A stretch of DNA of 64,000 bases from Variovorax sp. 770b2 (GTDB lineage: Bacteria; Pseudomonadota; Gammaproteobacteria; Burkholderiales; Burkholderiaceae_C): the NCBI RefSeq assembly GCF_900115685.1, contig NZ_FOXJ01000005.1, positions 317,594-381,593 on the forward strand, in the 5' to 3' direction. Positions within the stretch are counted from its first letter, which is position 1, and each line of letters begins with the position of its first letter. Both the position numbers and the translations under genes were made by a program. This document shows, one piece after another, positions 42,395 to 49,755 of this stretch. The notes below the pieces were generated by a model. The model was not told where the DNA came from. It did no database searches and was given only the letters and a program-made list of their open reading frames with translations.

Positions 42395-43369
42395 TCAGTC
42401 GACCTTTGCGCCGGTCGCTTTCACGACCTTCTCGTACTTCGCGAGTTCGCTCTTCATGAAGGAGCCGAACTGTTCCGGCGAATTGCCCACCGGCTCGGCC
42501 AGCAGCGATGCGAAGCGGGTCTTCGTTTCCGGCGCATTCAGCGCGGCGACGAAGGCCTGGTTCAGCTTCACGACCACGTCGTGCGGCGTGCCGGCCGGCG
42601 CGACGAGGCCCCACCAGGTGTCGATCGAGAAGCCCTTGAGCGTGTCGGCCACCGGCGGCACCTCGGGCAGCGAGTTGCTGCGCTGCAGCGTCGTGACGGC
42701 AATCGCCTTCAGCTTGCCCGAGCGGATGTTCGGCGCCGCGGTCGCGAGGTTGTCGAAGTTGAAATCGACCTGCCCCGAGATCAGCGCCAGCTGCGCCGGG
42801 TTGCCGCCGTTGTACGGAATGTGCAGCGCGAAGATGCCCGCTTCCTTCTTGAAGAGTTCGCCCGCCAGGTGGCCGGCGCTGCCGTTGCCGCCGCTGCCGT
42901 AGTTCAGCTTGGCGGGGTTGGCCTTGGCATAGCGGATGAGGTCGGCCACCGTCTCGATGTGCAGGCGCTGGGCCGTCTCGGCGTTCATCACCAGCACGTT
43001 GGGGACGCGGACCATCTGCGTGATCGGCGCGAAATCGGTCGCGGCGTTGAACGGGATCTTGCTGTAGAGCCACGGGTTGACCGCGTTGGTGGCCGTGGCC
43101 GCGATGCCGATCGTGAGGCCGTCCGGCGGCGCCTTGGCCACGATGTCGGCGCCGATGTTGCCGCCCGCGCCAGGCTTGTTGTCGATGATGACCGGGCCGA
43201 GGGTGTCCTTGACGCGCTCGGCCAGCATGCGCGCGGTGACGTCGATGGGCCCGCCCGCGGCGTAGGGCACGACCAGGCGGATGGGGCGCTGCTGCTGGGC
43301 CGCGGCATGGCCTGCGGCGAGGGTTGCGGCGCCTGCGAGCAGGGTGAGGAGGAAATGTCTCGTTTTCAT
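42395..43369 (-). CDS. Bug/TctC-type tripartite tricarboxylate binding protein (324 aa)
   Basis: Periplasmic solute-binding protein of the Bug family. A Sec signal peptide of ~24 residues ends in an AAQQQ stretch. The mature domain has IRLVVPYAAGGPIDVTAR, ENKPGAGG-like DNKPGAGGNI and the C-terminal hinge features of the family. Such proteins bind carboxylates, amides or aromatic acids and are hugely expanded in Bordetella and Variovorax relatives. Its partner TctA/TctB permeases are not in the window, so it may share others. Upstream of it is a threefold 8-bp tandem repeat. Confidence 0.87.
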   Translation of the reverse strand: MKTRHFLLTLLAGAATLAAGHAAAQQQRPIRLVVPYAAGGPIDVTARMLAERVKDTLGPVIIDNKPGAGGNIGADIVAKAPPDGLTIGIAATATNAVNPWLYSKIPFNAATDFAPITQMVRVPNVLVMNAETAQRLHIETVADLIRYAKANPAKLNYGSGGNGSAGHLAGELFKKEAGIFALHIPYNGGNPAQLALISGQVDFNFDNLATAAPNIRSGKLKAIAVTTLQRSNSLPEVPPVADTLKGFSIDTWWGLVAPAGTPHDVVVKLNQAFVAALNAPETKTRFASLLAEPVGNSPEQFGSFMKSELAKYEKVVKATGAKVD

Positions 43370-43386
43370 TTTTCTGTCTGCGGGTG

Positions 43387-43410
43387 GGAAAAGCGGAAAA
43401 GCGGAAAAGC
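43387..43410. repeat. Threefold 8-bp tandem repeat
   Basis: GGAAAAGC occurs three times in a row (43387-43394, 43395-43402, 43403-43410). It lies in the leader of the Bug gene, between its start and the stop of the upstream reductase gene. A small copy-number-variable motif is possible. Confidence 0.8.
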
Positions 43411-43417
43411 GTCGGGG

Positions 43418-44482
43418 TCAGGGCAGGGCCTTGTCGGCCTCGGTGGTGAACGCGTCGGCGAAGAACTCTTCTTCGGGCAGGCCCGCCAGCGCCACGTAGT
43501 CGCGCTTGGCCGAGTCGACCACGATGGGCGCGCCACAGGCATAGACCTGGTGGCCCGACAGGTCGGCAAAGTCTTCCAGCACGGCCTGGTGGACGAAGCC
43601 GGTGCGGCCGGTCCAGTTGTCGTCGGGCGTGGCATTGGAGATCACGGGCACGTAGCGCAGGTTCGGCATCTGGGCCGACTGACCGCGCACCCACGCGTCC
43701 ATGTACAGGTCCTCGGGCCGGCGTCCGCCCCAGTAGAGCGTGGCGGGCCGCTCGATGCCCTTGAACTTCATGTGCTCCAGCAGCGCCTTGATCGGCGCGA
43801 AGCCCGTGCCCGAGGCCAAGAGGATCATCGGCTTGGCGGAGTCCTCGCGCAGGAAGAAGCTGCCGAAGGGGCCTTCGATGCGAAGGATTTCCTTTTCCTT
43901 CATGACGCCGAAGACGTGGTCGGTGAACTTGCCGCCCGGCAGGTGCCGCAGGTGCAGCTCGATGCCCGTGCCCGGCTGGGCCAGCGTGTGCGGCGCATTG
44001 GCCATCGAGTAGCTGCGGCGCGCGCCGTCGCGCAGGATGAACTCCACGTACTGCCCTGCATGGAACTGCAGCGGCTCGCCGGCCGGCAGTTGCAGGCGCA
44101 GCATCATCACGTCGTGCGATTGCCGGGTGAGGGCCAGCACCCGGACCGGCATCTTGCGGATCGGGAGCGCCCCGGCCTCGGTGACCTGGCGCGATTCGAG
44201 CACCACGTCGCTCGTGGCATGGGCGCAGCAGGTCAGCACGTAGCCGGCGAGCTGCTCCTCGGCGCTCAGGGCCTTGCTCTGGTGGGGGCCGAGGGTGACC
44301 TCGCCCGAGAGCTTCCTGCACTTGCAGGAGCCGCAGGCGCCGTCCTTGCAGCCATAGGGCAGGCCGATGCCTTGGCGGATGCCGGCCGCGAGGATGGTTT
44401 CGTCGCCGTGAACCACGAAATGGCGCCCGCTGGGTTCGACGGTGATGGAAAAGCCGGCTTCGTGCGGCGGTGCAGCAGTCAT
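43418..44482 (-). CDS. 2Fe-2S flavin oxidoreductase of the CDP-6-deoxyglucoseen-reductase type (354 aa)
   Basis: Cytosolic electron-transfer protein with three domains. The N-terminal plant-type ferredoxin (residues ~1-95) has CKDGACGSCKC and a further Cys near residue 86. The FAD domain has the RRSYSMAN motif near 150. The NAD domain has GTGFAPIKAL and ends with CGAP. Homologues are often labelled AscD-type CDP-6-deoxy-delta-3,4-glucoseen reductase, but there is no sugar-deoxygenation cluster here, so that name should not be taken as its function. It is divergent from the epimerase gene with 56 bases between starts. Confidence 0.85.
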   Translation of the reverse strand: MTAAPPHEAGFSITVEPSGRHFVVHGDETILAAGIRQGIGLPYGCKDGACGSCKCRKLSGEVTLGPHQSKALSAEEQLAGYVLTCCAHATSDVVLESRQVTEAGALPIRKMPVRVLALTRQSHDVMMLRLQLPAGEPLQFHAGQYVEFILRDGARRSYSMANAPHTLAQPGTGIELHLRHLPGGKFTDHVFGVMKEKEILRIEGPFGSFFLREDSAKPMILLASGTGFAPIKALLEHMKFKGIERPATLYWGGRRPEDLYMDAWVRGQSAQMPNLRYVPVISNATPDDNWTGRTGFVHQAVLEDFADLSGHQVYACGAPIVVDSAKRDYVALAGLPEEEFFADAFTTEADKALP

Positions 44483-44538
44483 CTGTATTCTTCGGCTTGT
44501 TTTTCAGCCTGGGTCTGAAACGGAAAGGGAACAGGATT

Positions 44539-45471
44539 TTGCCTTCAATCAATAGCCCCTCCGGCGCGCTGCCGGCGCGGTTCCGGCGCGAGCGCCTCCT
44601 GATCGTGGGTTGCGGCGACGTCGGCCAGCGGGTCGCGCGCGACCTGCGCGGCCGCGTGCAGCTGGTGGCGCTCACGTCGTCGACCGAGCGGGTCGGCGCA
44701 CTGCGCGAGGCCGGGATCCGCCCGCTGGTGGGCAACCTGGACGATCCGGCCACGCTGCGCCGGCTGGCGGGCATTGCCACCCGCGTGCTGCATCTCGCAC
44801 CGCCCGCGCGCGACGGCGGCGCCGCCTGGTGGCGCGACCCGCGCACCACGGCCCTGGCGCGCGCGCTGAGGCTGCGCTCGGTGCCTCTGGCCTTCGTCTA
44901 CGGCTCGACCAGCGGCGTCTATGGCGATTGCGGCGGCGCCCGCGTGAGCGAAACGCGCGCCGTGCGGCCCGACACGCCGCGCTCCCATCGCCGCGTGGAC
45001 GCCGAGCGCGCCGTGCGCTGGCTCGGCCGCAGCGCCGGCGTGCGCGCGAGCATCCTGCGCATTCCGGGCATCTACGCGCCGGACCGCGAGAACGGCACGC
45101 CCCGCGCGCGCCTGCAGCGCGGCACGCCGGTGCTGCGGCGCGAAGACGACGTCTACACCAGCCACATCCACGCGGACGACCTGGCGCGGGCTTGCATCGC
45201 ATCGCTGTTCCGCGGCCGGCCGCAGCGCATCGTCCACGCCTCGGACGACACCGAGCTGCGCATGGGCGACTACGTCGATCTTGCGGCCGATCTCTATGGC
45301 ATGCCGCGCCCGCCGCGCGTGGCGCGCGAGGAGGCCGAGCGCCAGTTGCCGCTGCAGTTGCTCAGCTTCATGGGCGAATCGCGCCGGCTCGACAACACGC
45401 GGCTCAAGCGCGAATTGCGCGTGCGGCTCGCGCATCCGACGGTGCACACCGGCCTGCGCGCCGAGGCCTGA
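44539..45471 (+). CDS. NAD-dependent epimerase/dehydratase, SDR-extended family (310 aa)
   Basis: Rossmann fold with LLIVGCGDVGQRV near residues 21-33 (GxGxxG). A YGSTSGVYGD motif near ~115-124 contains the SDR active-site Ser/Tyr region; a canonical YxxxK is not obvious, as in the YeeZ-like group. The C-terminal half has VYTSHIHADDLARA. It is likely an NAD(P)-dependent sugar or small-molecule dehydrogenase of unknown substrate. TTG 44539 follows an AGGA; the frame also opens upstream, but that would overlap the divergent reductase. The DUF7002-like gene follows. Confidence 0.78.
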   Translation: MPSINSPSGALPARFRRERLLIVGCGDVGQRVARDLRGRVQLVALTSSTERVGALREAGIRPLVGNLDDPATLRRLAGIATRVLHLAPPARDGGAAWWRDPRTTALARALRLRSVPLAFVYGSTSGVYGDCGGARVSETRAVRPDTPRSHRRVDAERAVRWLGRSAGVRASILRIPGIYAPDRENGTPRARLQRGTPVLRREDDVYTSHIHADDLARACIASLFRGRPQRIVHASDDTELRMGDYVDLAADLYGMPRPPRVAREEAERQLPLQLLSFMGESRRLDNTRLKRELRVRLAHPTVHTGLRAEA

Positions 45472-45478
45472 CGACGCC

Positions 45479-46096
45479 ATGCCCAGCCTGCCCGCGGAAG
45501 CCTTTCACTTCGTCGATCGGGCCAACTGGGCTGCCGTGCAGAGGCAGGGGCTGTGCAGCGCCGACGAGCTGCTGCGCCGCGGCGCGTTCGGCGCCCAGGC
45601 CGAGGCGGCCGTGCGCGCCCATCGTCCCCAGGGCGTGACCTTGCCCGACGGCTGCTACATCCGCGACCAGCGGCCGATGCCGCCGCAGGCGCTCGCGCGT
45701 TGTCTCGACCCGGGCCTGACGCCGGCCGACTGGTATGCGCTGCTCAACAGTTGCGTGTTCTTCTGGCTCGACCCCGACCGCGTGGAACGCCACCGGGCCG
45801 CGTTGAGCAACCGCCCGCAGGTGCTGCTGACCTTCGATGCCAGGGCGCTGGCGACTGCCTGCGAGGCGGCGGCGCACGTGACGCCCTTCAACACCGGCAG
45901 CGCCCTGCGCAAGGCGGCGCAGCGCGGTTTGCGCACGCTGGTGCCGCTCGCGCAATGGCGGGCGCGGGGCTGGGCCTCGGAGGCGCTGCCGCAGCAGCCG
46001 GTGCGCGCGGCCAGCCATCGGCCGGCGGAACTGGTCTTTCGTGCCGCGCTGCCGGATGCGATGCGCTTCGTCACCGCGACCCAGGCGATCGGCTAA
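45479..46096 (+). CDS. DUF7002-like hypothetical protein (205 aa)
   Basis: Function unknown. The N-terminus FHFVDRANWAAVQRQGLCSADELL and the later LTPADWYALLNSCVFFWLDPDR resemble the DUF7002 family, whose members sometimes resemble ADP-ribosyltransferase-type folds; this is from memory. Cytosolic, no signal peptide or membrane helix. It starts eight bases after the epimerase stop, so it is likely co-transcribed with it. Its stop overlaps the convergent SGNH-hydrolase stop by a few bases. Confidence 0.65.
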   Translation: MPSLPAEAFHFVDRANWAAVQRQGLCSADELLRRGAFGAQAEAAVRAHRPQGVTLPDGCYIRDQRPMPPQALARCLDPGLTPADWYALLNSCVFFWLDPDRVERHRAALSNRPQVLLTFDARALATACEAAAHVTPFNTGSALRKAAQRGLRTLVPLAQWRARGWASEALPQQPVRAASHRPAELVFRAALPDAMRFVTATQAIG

Positions 46097-46740
46097 CCCT
46101 GTCCGGCAGGGCGCGCGCACTCGGGCGCGACCTGGTCGAGCGCCAGCACGAGCCGCTCCACCAGGCGCGTGCTGTACGGTTGCCGGGGATGGATGTCGTC
46201 CACCATGTCGGCAATGTCGAAACGCGCTGCGCCCCAGTCGGCAAACAGCACGCCTTCTTCCTGGGCCACGCGCCGTGCCGCGGCGTCGTAGCCGTCCCGC
46301 AGCGGCAGGCGGTCGGCCTTCACCTGCGAGAGGCCGGTGACGATCGATGTCTTGCCGGCGGCCTGGACGTAGTCGACCATCCCGCGCAGGGCCGGCTCGT
46401 ACCGGTAGCCGTTGCCGGCATCGTTGATGCCGTATTGCAGCACCACGACGCGCGCCGGCATCGGTTGCAGCACGAAGGTCGGCAGGCGCTTGTGGGCGCT
46501 GTCGCCCGGCGTGCTGTAGTCGGCAATCTTCCAGGCGGGGCGGATGCGCTTGAGCGCGGCGGCCGGCGGTTCCTCGATGCGGTTCGTCAGCGACGCGCCG
46601 AACCCGCCGTGCAGGATCGAATCGCCCCAGAGGGCGACGGTGCAGTCGGGTGCGGCAGCGGCAGCAATAGCAGGGCCGGTGCCGATTGCCAGGGCCAGCC
46701 AGAGAAGAGGGGAGAGGGAACTGCGCGAGCGGTTTCGCAT
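46093..46740 (-). CDS. SGNH/GDSL hydrolase, secreted (215 aa)
   Basis: A Sec-type signal peptide spans residues ~1-30 (AIAAAAAPD end). The catalytic Ser41 lies in the GDSIL motif, and the C-terminal VDDIHPR carries the Asp-x-x-His pair. GIND near residue 92 is the family's block III. Secreted esterase or acyl hydrolase acting in the periplasm, perhaps on cell-wall acyl groups or lipids. ATG 46740 is chosen; a longer frame to 46839 begins inside the tRNA and is not coding. Confidence 0.8.
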   Translation of the reverse strand: MRNRSRSSLSPLLWLALAIGTGPAIAAAAAPDCTVALWGDSILHGGFGASLTNRIEEPPAAALKRIRPAWKIADYSTPGDSAHKRLPTFVLQPMPARVVVLQYGINDAGNGYRYEPALRGMVDYVQAAGKTSIVTGLSQVKADRLPLRDGYDAAARRVAQEEGVLFADWGAARFDIADMVDDIHPRQPYSTRLVERLVLALDQVAPECARPAGQG

Positions 46741-46807
46741 GGGCGTCCAGTGTGCCTCCCGAAGATGACGAGGAAGCCCTTTTCCCTTGTCGAGAGCAAG
46801 GTATCGA

Positions 46808-46892
46808 TGGTGCCCGGGGCCGGAATCGAACCGGCACACCTTTCGGTGGGGGATTTTGAGTCCCCTGCGTCTACCAATTTCACCACCCGGGC
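46808..46892 (-). tRNA. tRNA-Leu (anticodon CAA)
   Basis: Read on the minus strand the sequence starts GCCCGGGTGG and ends CCCGGGCACCA, with the CCA encoded. The acceptor stem GCCCGGG/CCCGGGC is perfect. The anticodon arm is GGGGA-CTCAAAA-TCCCC, giving anticodon CAA (Leu, UUG codon). A long variable arm (ACCGAAAGGTG region) confirms a class II tRNA such as Leu. A CATAAT-like box lies 23-28 bases upstream (46915-46920) as a weak promoter. Confidence 0.96.
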
Positions 46893-46934
46893 AGGGTTCT
46901 GAACGAAGCCCAAAATTATGGCACAGTGGCTGCC

Positions 46935-47837
46935 ATGAATTATCCGACGATCGAAGACGCCATTGGCAAGACCCCCCTGGTCGCCCTGCAACGCATCGAT
47001 GCAGCCGAAAATGCCAAGCGCGGCAACGTGATCCTCGGCAAGCTCGAAGGCAACAATCCCGCGGGATCGGTCAAGGACCGGCCGGCACTCTCGATGATCA
47101 AGCGCGCCGAGGAGCGCGGCGAAATCAAGCCCGGCGACACCCTGATCGAAGCCACCTCGGGCAACACCGGCATCGCGCTCGCGATGGCTGCGGCCATCAA
47201 GGGCTACCGCATGGTTCTGATCATGCCGGAGGACCTCTCCGTCGAGCGCGCCCAGACCATGAAGGCCTTCGGCGCCGAGCTGGTGCTCACGCCCAAGAGC
47301 GGCGGCATGGAATACGCCCGCGACCTGGCCGAGCAGATGGTGACGCAGGGCAAGGGCCGGGTGCTCGACCAGTTCGCCAACCCCGACAACCCGCGCATCC
47401 ACTACGAGACCACGGGCCCCGAGATCTGGGCCGACACCAAGGGCAAGATCACGCATTTCGTGAGTGCCATGGGCACCACCGGCACCATCACCGGCGTCTC
47501 GCGTTTCCTGAAGGAAAAGAATCCCGCGGTGCGCATCATCGGCGCGCAGCCGGCCGAAGGCTCCCGCATCCCGGGCATCCGCAAGTGGCCCGTCGAGTAC
47601 CTGCCCAAGATCTACGACCCGAGCCGGGTCGATGAAGAAATCAACGTGAGCCAGGACGACGCCGAGGAAATGTGCCGGCGCCTCGCGCGCGAAGAGGGCA
47701 TCTTCGGCGGCATCTCCGCGGCCGGTGCGCTGTGGGCGGCGCTCGAGGTCGCCAAGAAGGTCGAGAACGCCATCATCGTGTTCGTGGTGTGCGATCGAGG
47801 CGATCGGTATCTGTCCACCGGCGTCTTCCCCGCATAA
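46935..47837 (+). CDS. cysM: Cysteine synthase B (300 aa)
   Basis: PLP-dependent O-acetylserine sulfhydrylase. PLP Lys48 lies in NPAGSVKDRPA (42-51), the phosphate loop SGNTGIA is near 76-82, and MEYARDLAEQM and PAEGSRIPGIRKWP match the CysM branch (thiosulfate/ sulfide use). The C-terminus has the expected DRGDRYLSTG. ATG 46935 is preferred; GTG 46926 nine bases upstream is possible. Starts close to, and divergent from, the tRNA-Leu gene. Confidence 0.92.
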   Translation: MNYPTIEDAIGKTPLVALQRIDAAENAKRGNVILGKLEGNNPAGSVKDRPALSMIKRAEERGEIKPGDTLIEATSGNTGIALAMAAAIKGYRMVLIMPEDLSVERAQTMKAFGAELVLTPKSGGMEYARDLAEQMVTQGKGRVLDQFANPDNPRIHYETTGPEIWADTKGKITHFVSAMGTTGTITGVSRFLKEKNPAVRIIGAQPAEGSRIPGIRKWPVEYLPKIYDPSRVDEEINVSQDDAEEMCRRLAREEGIFGGISAAGALWAALEVAKKVENAIIVFVVCDRGDRYLSTGVFPA

Positions 47838-47906
47838 CCATCAGAAAACGCTGCAGCGTCCGCCCGATGGGCGCTGCAAGCCATAACAAGAGCAAAGAGC
47901 AGCCCC

Positions 47907-48485
47907 ATGCCCCACCCCAAGTTTTGCCAGGTCTGTGCCACGCCGCTGGAATGGATCGCGTTGATGGAAGACGGCGGCCCCAAGGAGCGCCTGCGCTGCC
48001 CGAACTGCGGCCACACGCACTGGAACAACCCGACACCCGTGCTCGCGGCCATCGTCGAGTACCGCGGCCAGGTGCTGCTGGCGCGCAACGCGGCATGGCC
48101 CGGCAAGATGTTCGCGTTGATCACCGGCTTCATGGAAGCCGGCGAGACGCCCGAGGAAGGCATCGCACGCGAGGTGAAGGAAGAAACCAACCTGGACGTG
48201 AGCGCGACAAAGCTCGTGGGCGCCTACGACTTCCAGCGCATGAACCAGATCATCATCGCCTACCACGTGGTGGCCGATGGCGAGGTGAAGCTCTCTCCCG
48301 AGCTGGTGGACTATCGCCTCTACGACCTGCCGGACCTTCGCTGCTGGCCCGCGGGCACAGGCTACGCGCTGGCCGACTGGCTGCGCACGCGGGGCCACGA
48401 ACCGGTGTTCTTCACCGCGGCCGAGAACGAGGAGCGCCGCCGCGGGCTGCAGTTGCCGCCCGAGGAGCCCAAGCATGGAAGTTGA
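47907..48485 (+). CDS. Nudix hydrolase with N-terminal zinc ribbon (192 aa)
   Basis: Hydrolyses a nucleoside diphosphate linked to another moiety. The zinc ribbon has Cys7-Cys10 and Cys31-Cys34. The Nudix box runs ~74-96: Gly74, Glu80, then R-E-V-K-E-E at 88-93; the usual Gly two residues after the E-E pair is replaced by Asn95. NudC-like ribbon proteins act on NADH caps, but the short C-terminus differs from NudC. Substrate unknown. Its end overlaps the TusA start by 11 bases, so the two are translationally coupled. Confidence 0.86.
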   Translation: MPHPKFCQVCATPLEWIALMEDGGPKERLRCPNCGHTHWNNPTPVLAAIVEYRGQVLLARNAAWPGKMFALITGFMEAGETPEEGIAREVKEETNLDVSATKLVGAYDFQRMNQIIIAYHVVADGEVKLSPELVDYRLYDLPDLRCWPAGTGYALADWLRTRGHEPVFFTAAENEERRRGLQLPPEEPKHGS

Positions 48486-48702
48486 TCGCGAAATCGACAC
48501 GCGCGGACTGAACTGCCCGTTGCCCATCCTCAAGGCGAAGAAGTCGCTCAACGACATGGCGAGCGGGCAACTGCTCAAGGTGGTGTCGACCGATCCGGGC
48601 TCGGTGCGCGACTTCCAGGCCTTCGCGCGCCAGACCGGCAACGAGCTCATGGAGCAGCAGACGGTCGGCACCGACTTCATTCACGTGCTGAAGCGGCGCT
48701 AG
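48475..48702 (+). CDS. TusA-family sulfurtransferase (75 aa)
   Basis: Small SirA/TusA fold protein with the active-site Cys14 in the CPLP motif following an RGLN. Family members pass sulfane sulfur for tRNA thiolation or other pathways. It begins inside the Nudix gene, so translational coupling is expected. cysM lies two genes upstream, giving a sulfur-related neighbourhood. It ends 16 bases before a strong terminator. Confidence 0.9.
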   Translation: MEVDREIDTRGLNCPLPILKAKKSLNDMASGQLLKVVSTDPGSVRDFQAFARQTGNELMEQQTVGTDFIHVLKRR

Positions 48703-48717
48703 CGAGCACCCAAAGGA

Positions 48718-48742
48718 AAGGGGCCTGTGCGGCCCCTTTTTT
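48718..48742 (+). terminator. Terminator after the Nudix-TusA unit
   Basis: GGGGCC (48720-48725) pairs with GGCCCC (48731-48736) across a TGTGC loop, followed by T at 48737-48742. Ends the cysM-direction transcripts before the convergent galU gene. Confidence 0.88.
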
Positions 48743-48764
48743 ATTCAGTGCCTCCCGGCATCCC

Positions 48765-49655
48765 TCAGAGCTTCAGGCTCTTGAGGTATTCACGGAATTC
48801 AGCGCCCACCTCAGGGTGCGCGAGCGCCAGCTCCACGCTGGCCTGCAGGAAGCCTTCCTTGCTGCCGCAGTCGTAGCGGATGCCCTTGTAGGCGTAGGCG
48901 TAGACCGATTCCTTCTTCATCAGCGCCGCGATGCCGTCGGTCAACTGGATCTCGCCGCCCGCGCCCTTGGGCTGGTTGCGGATCTCGTCGAACACACCCG
49001 GCGTGAGGATGTAGCGGCCCGCCACGCCCAGGCGCGAGGGCGCATCTTCGGGCTTGGGCTTCTCGACCATGCGGTTGACCTTCACGAGGCCTTCTTCGAT
49101 CTGATCGCCGGCCACGATGCCGTAGCGCTTGACGTGCGCGAGCGGCACTTCCTGCACGGCCAGCAGCGAACCGCCCAGGCGGGCGAAGGCCGCAGTCATC
49201 TGCGCGAGCACCGGTTGGCCGCCATCGGGGCCGACCATCAGGTCGTCGGCCAGCAGCACGGCGAAGGGCTCGTTGCCGACCAGGTGCTCGGCGCACAGCA
49301 CGGCATGGCCGAGGCCCAGCATGCGCGGCTGGCGCACGTAGGAGCAGGTCATGTCGTCGGGCATCACCGAACGCGCGATGTTCAGCAGCGCGTCCTTGCC
49401 GCTGGCTTCGAGCTGGCTTTCGAGTTCGTAGGCGGTGTCGTAGTGATCTTCGATCGCACGCTTGTTGCGCCCGGTCACAAAAATCATGTCGCGGATGCCT
49501 GCGGCATAGGCTTCTTCGACGGCGTACTGGATCAGCGGCTTGTCGACCACCGGCAGCATTTCCTTGGGCTGTGCCTTGGTGGCCGGCAAGAAGCGAGTGC
49601 CGAAGCCTGCAACAGGAAATACGGCCTTGCGGATGCGTGTCGAGGAAGTGGACAT
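48765..49655 (-). CDS. galU: UTP-glucose-1-phosphate uridylyltransferase (296 aa)
   Basis: Makes UDP-glucose for envelope glycans and trehalose. N-terminal VFPVAGFGTRFLPATKAQPKEMLP (residues ~13-36) is the nucleotide-binding signature of GalU; later the ADDLMVGP and VGRYILTPGVFD segments match. Length normal. Start 49655 (MSTSSTRIRKAVFP) is the first Met that keeps the conserved N-terminus. A long imperfect hairpin sits upstream, between valS and galU. Confidence 0.95.
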   Translation of the reverse strand: MSTSSTRIRKAVFPVAGFGTRFLPATKAQPKEMLPVVDKPLIQYAVEEAYAAGIRDMIFVTGRNKRAIEDHYDTAYELESQLEASGKDALLNIARSVMPDDMTCSYVRQPRMLGLGHAVLCAEHLVGNEPFAVLLADDLMVGPDGGQPVLAQMTAAFARLGGSLLAVQEVPLAHVKRYGIVAGDQIEEGLVKVNRMVEKPKPEDAPSRLGVAGRYILTPGVFDEIRNQPKGAGGEIQLTDGIAALMKKESVYAYAYKGIRYDCGSKEGFLQASVELALAHPEVGAEFREYLKSLKL

Positions 49656-49689
49656 GGGCAGTTCAGCGTCTTTCTGAAAGGGGAGGGAA

Positions 49690-49727
49690 ATTCCGGATGC
49701 GGGGCGGCAAGAAGCCGCATTCGGAAT
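49690..49727 (-). terminator. Long hairpin between valS and galU
   Basis: ATTCCGGATGCGG at 49690-49702 pairs with CCGCATTCGGAAT at 49715-49727; only one position is not Watson-Crick. In the minus direction it follows the valS stop, but only TTT follows the stem, so termination efficiency is uncertain. Alternatively it is a leader structure of galU. Confidence 0.45.
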
Positions 49728-49755
49728 CCTAAACGCCTTCGATGCCCTGCGTCTG

